DNA of 64,000 nucleotides from DATAVB01 sp040414495 (lineage in GTDB: Bacteria; Actinomycetota; Actinomycetes; Mycobacteriales; QHCD01), in assembly GCA_040414495.1 (NCBI GenBank), contig JBEDUI010000296.1, forward strand, positions 16,463 through 80,462, read 5' to 3'. Both the position numbers and the translations under genes were made by a program. The notes below the pieces were generated by a model. It was given only the letters and a program-made list of their open reading frames with translations. It did not search any database and was not told the DNA's origin. Shown here piece after piece: positions 61,571-64,000 of this stretch (within the stretch, counting starts at the first letter, position 1; the number at the start of each line of letters is the position of its first letter).

Positions 61571-62505
61571 GTGTGCCCCCGCTGTCCGGGCCGCCGCCGT
61601 CGCTGTCCGGGCAACCGGTCGACGCAGTGCTCGCCAAGCTGGAGCTCACGGTCCGTCGCCGTCTCGACGGGCTGTTGCAGGGCAACCACCTCGGCCTGGT
61701 CCCCGGTCCGGGTTCGGAGCCGGGGGAGTCGCGGGTCTACCACCCCGGTGACGACGTACGCCGGATGGACTGGCCGGTCACCGCCCGTACGACCGTGCCG
61801 CATGTACGGGAGACGATCGCCGACCGGGAGCTGGAAACCTGGGTCGTGGTCGACCTCTCGCCGAGCCTGGACTTCGGTACCGCGGCCTGCGAGAAACGGG
61901 ATCTGGCCATCGCCGGGATGGCCGCGATCGTGTACCTGACCCAGCAGGGTGGCAACCGGATCGGCGCCGTCATCACGACCGGCCAGGAGGTTATCCGAGT
62001 CCCGGCTCAATCCGGTCGGGCGCACGCCCGGGCGGTCATCCGCAAGGTCGCCTCGACCCCACGCGCGGCCGAGGGCCGGCGGGGCGACCTGGGCGCGGTG
62101 CTTGAGTCGCTGCGCCGCCCGCCCCGCCGTCGTGGGCTGGCCGTGGTGATCTCCGACTTCCTCGGCGAACGCAACTGGGAAGCTCCGTTGCGTGGGTTGA
62201 CCGGCCGGCACGAGGTGCTGGCGATCGAGGTGCTGGACCCGCGCGAGCTGGAACTGCCCAACGTCGGCATGCTCACGGTCGTGGACCCCGAGTCGGGCGA
62301 GCACCTCGAGGTGCAGACGGCCAAGCGCACGCTGCGGGAGAACTACGCCGCCGCCGCTCGCAAGGAGCGGGAGGAGATCGCGTCCGCGTTGCGCCGGGCC
62401 GGCGTCGCCGCGCTGACCTTGCGGACCGACCGCGACTGGCTGCTCGACATCGTCCGTTTCGTGGCCGCGCGCCGGCGCGGCGCCTCCGGCGGGGCCTTGC
62501 GATGA
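61567..62505 (+). CDS. DUF58 domain-containing protein
   Basis: The 312-residue protein has the DUF58/VWA-related layout: LELTVRRRLDGLLQGNHLG, the DUF58 hallmark YHPGDDVRRMDWPVTART, the VWA-like strand ETWVVVDLSPSLDFGTA and GLAVVISDFLGERNW. The hallmark residues are the GDD and RMDW. It is the usual partner of MoxR and probably helps form a periplasm-facing or cytoplasmic complex; the exact role is not known. The start overlaps moxR. Confidence 0.92.
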   Translation: MSVPPLSGPPPSLSGQPVDAVLAKLELTVRRRLDGLLQGNHLGLVPGPGSEPGESRVYHPGDDVRRMDWPVTARTTVPHVRETIADRELETWVVVDLSPSLDFGTAACEKRDLAIAGMAAIVYLTQQGGNRIGAVITTGQEVIRVPAQSGRAHARAVIRKVASTPRAAEGRRGDLGAVLESLRRPPRRRGLAVVISDFLGERNWEAPLRGLTGRHEVLAIEVLDPRELELPNVGMLTVVDPESGEHLEVQTAKRTLRENYAAAARKEREEIASALRRAGVAALTLRTDRDWLLDIVRFVAARRRGASGGALR

Positions 62506-62539
62506 CCGTTCCGCCGACCGCTGCGCAGGAGCTGAGTCG

Positions 62540-63499
62540 ATGATCCATCTCCTTTCCCCGAGCTGGCTGTGGCTGCTGTTCGCGGTCGGTGCGTTGTTGG
62601 TGCTGTACGTACTGCTGCAGCTGCGGCGCAAGCGGTACGCGGTCCGGTTCAGCAACGCCGCGCTGTTGGGCAGCCTGGCGCCGCGCCGGCCGGGGTGGCG
62701 GCGGCACGTCGCGTTCGGCTTGTTGCTGCTCGCGCTGGCCTCGCTGACGGTGGCGATGGCCCGGCCGAGCCGTCAGGTCAAGGTGCCCCGGGACCGGGCC
62801 ACGGTGATGATGGTGATCGACGTGTCGTTCTCGATGGACGCCACCGACGTGAGCCCAACCCGGCTCAAGGCGGCCCAGGCGGCGGGCAAGGAGTTCGCGA
62901 ACCTGCTGCCGTCCTCGATCAACCTGGGCCTGGAGTCGTTCTCCGGGACCACCAGCATCGACGCCAAGCCGACCACCAACCGCGCCCAGGTCCAGAGCGC
63001 GATCGGCCGGCTGCACACGGCCGCCTCGACCGCGACCGGCGATGCGATCTTCGCCGCGCTGGATGCGTTGCAGACATTCCAGCAGGAAATCCCCGGTGGC
63101 AAGACCAGCGCGCCGCCGGAGCGGATCGTCATGCTCTCCGACGGCGCCCGCACTCTGGGCCGTCCGGTCGACAGTGCGATCACGGCGGCGAAGGCGGCCA
63201 AGGTGCCGATCTCGACGATCGCGTTCGGTACGCCCAACGGCGAGGTCGACATCGAGGGCAACCGCAGTTCGGTCCCGGTCGACACCGACACGATGAAGCA
63301 GATCGCCGCCGGCACCGGCGGTAGCTACCACGCCGCCGCCTCCGAGCAGGAGCTGCGCGACGTCTACCGGGACCTGGGCAGCCAGATCGGTTTCGTGAAG
63401 AAACCCCGAGAGGTCACCACCTGGGCGATCGGATTCGGCCTGGTGCTGGCGTTCGCGGCGGCCGGCGCCTCGCTGTTCTGGACGAACCGACTGCTGTAG
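62540..63499 (+). CDS. VWA domain-containing membrane protein
   Basis: The 319-residue protein has two N-terminal membrane helices (about 8-27 and 55-75), a VWA domain with the MIDAS motif VMMVIDVSFSMDATD and further MIDAS residues in STATGD and VMLSDGARTLG, and a C-terminal membrane helix (about 295-315). It is the standard third member of MoxR/DUF58/VWA operons, where the VWA domain binds partners in a metal-dependent way. It follows DUF58 by 34 bases. Confidence 0.93.
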   Translation: MIHLLSPSWLWLLFAVGALLVLYVLLQLRRKRYAVRFSNAALLGSLAPRRPGWRRHVAFGLLLLALASLTVAMARPSRQVKVPRDRATVMMVIDVSFSMDATDVSPTRLKAAQAAGKEFANLLPSSINLGLESFSGTTSIDAKPTTNRAQVQSAIGRLHTAASTATGDAIFAALDALQTFQQEIPGGKTSAPPERIVMLSDGARTLGRPVDSAITAAKAAKVPISTIAFGTPNGEVDIEGNRSSVPVDTDTMKQIAAGTGGSYHAAASEQELRDVYRDLGSQIGFVKKPREVTTWAIGFGLVLAFAAAGASLFWTNRLL

Positions 63500-63502
63500 C
63501 TG

Positions 63503-63532
63503 CGCCGGTCGACAGGTAGCCTCTCTCCGGCG
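63503..63532 (+). terminator. weak hairpin after the VWA gene
   Basis: CGCCGG (63503-63508) pairs with CCGGCG (63527-63532). A TAGCCT -10-like hexamer lies within its loop near 63517, upstream of fabG. Either role is weakly supported. Confidence 0.25.
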
Positions 63533-63563
63533 TATTCACGAAAAGCCAGCACCGGAGGGATTT

Positions 63564-64000
63564 GTGAGCCGTTCCGTTCTCGTGACCGGGGGCAACCGCG
63601 GAATCGGGCTGGGGATCGCCCAGGCGTTTGCCGCCGCCGGCGACAAAGTCGCGGTGACCTACAACAGCACCGCGGCGCCCGCTGGGCTGCTCGGTGTGCA
63701 GTGCGATGTCACCGACGCCGAGGCGGTCGACCGGGCCTTCACCGAGGTCGAGGCCGCGCACGGACCGGTCGAGGTGCTGGTCTCCAACGCCGGCATCACC
63801 GACGACACGCTGCTGCTACGGATGAGCGAGGACCAATTCACCCGGGTCCTGGACACCAACCTGACCGCGGCCTACCGGGTCGCCAAGCGGGCGGCGCCGA
63901 AGATGCTGCGGGCCCGGTCCGGCCGGATGATCTTCGTCTCCTCGGTGGTCGGGCTGCTCGGGTCGGCCGGGCAGGTCAACTACGCCGCCTCGAAGGCCGG
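63564..64000 (+). CDS. fabG: 3-oxoacyl-ACP reductase, 5' part
   Basis: This SDR enzyme reduces 3-oxoacyl-ACP with NADPH in fatty-acid synthesis. The gene runs off the window end. The visible 145 residues show the cofactor motif VTGGNRGIGLGIAQAF, CDVTDAEAV, VSNAGITDDTLLLRM, the catalytic Ser in FVSSVVGLLG and YAASK with catalytic Tyr and Lys. The GTG at 63564 follows GGAGGGA. In mycobacteria fabG1, followed by inhA, sits in the same place after the moxR/VWA genes, so inhA may follow here. Confidence 0.93.
   Translation, partial: MSRSVLVTGGNRGIGLGIAQAFAAAGDKVAVTYNSTAAPAGLLGVQCDVTDAEAVDRAFTEVEAAHGPVEVLVSNAGITDDTLLLRMSEDQFTRVLDTNLTAAYRVAKRAAPKMLRARSGRMIFVSSVVGLLGSAGQVNYAASKA

Overview
This is a high-GC chromosomal segment from an actinobacterium. 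It has many GTG and TTG starts, ATGA stop/start overlaps, and actinobacterial marker genes: rbpA, opcA, a SufR-led SUF operon, a DUF6314 protein, an acVLRF1-type release factor and a MoxR/DUF58/VWA cluster. From memory, the backbone gap-pgk-tpiA / secG / pgl-opcA-zwf-tal-tkt / ctaB / ABC-2 exporter / sufRBDCSU-DUF59 / ABC-F / small HTH / TetR-acn / NlpC-P60 / moxR-DUF58-VWA / fabG follows the same order as Mycobacterium tuberculosis Rv1436-Rv1483, with accessory genes inserted between the blocks. I see no prophage, complete insertion sequence, CRISPR array, tRNA or rRNA.

Layout: 1-2384 is the end of gap plus pgk and tpiA (lower glycolysis), closed by a strong terminator. 2686-5884 is accessory: an aldo/keto reductase facing a decayed HxlR regulator, then an ArsR/SRPBCC/VOC operon. 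6366-7024 is secG and rbpA. 7212-15562 is a minus-strand pentose-phosphate operon read tkt, tal, pgi, zwf, opcA, pgl, divergent from ctaB. 16962-22507 holds an F420-type oxidoreductase, a TetR regulator and a heterodimeric ABC exporter. 23545-28419 is a minus-strand envelope-stress block read mprA-like, mprB-like, ogt, htrA/pepD-like, followed downstream by a tandem-repeat intergenic region. 28443-32438 holds heme A synthase, a vapBC-type pair overlapping a DUF6314 gene, and an ABC-2 exporter.

32611-39465 is the SUF iron-sulfur operon (sufR, B, D, Rieske ferredoxin, C, S, U, DUF59). It is followed by a Vms1-like peptidyl-tRNA hydrolase, an ABC-F ATPase and a small HTH protein. 42301-49157 is accessory or menaquinone-linked: an SDR, a PIG-L deacetylase, menD, two alpha/beta hydrolases, a phosphotransferase and a TetR regulator. 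49251-57496 carries acn, a sirtuin, a PAP2 protein, an acyl-CoA synthetase and an NlpC/P60 cell-wall hydrolase. 57554-64000 carries moaA, a small Cys/His protein, a PadR regulator, moxR, DUF58, VWA and the start of fabG.

The most informative non-coding signals are: 11-bp-period CTCAG direct repeats upstream of both the htrA-like gene and the mprA-like gene; an AAGTGAACC / GGTTCACTT palindrome in front of the alpha/beta hydrolase pair; two copies of a GAGAGCA-type palindrome bracketing a good promoter for the F420-type oxidoreductase; a leaderless sufR promoter with an inverted repeat over its -10 and start codon; and a roughly 49-bp tandem repeat downstream of htrA. All regulatory assignments are inferred from sequence alone.
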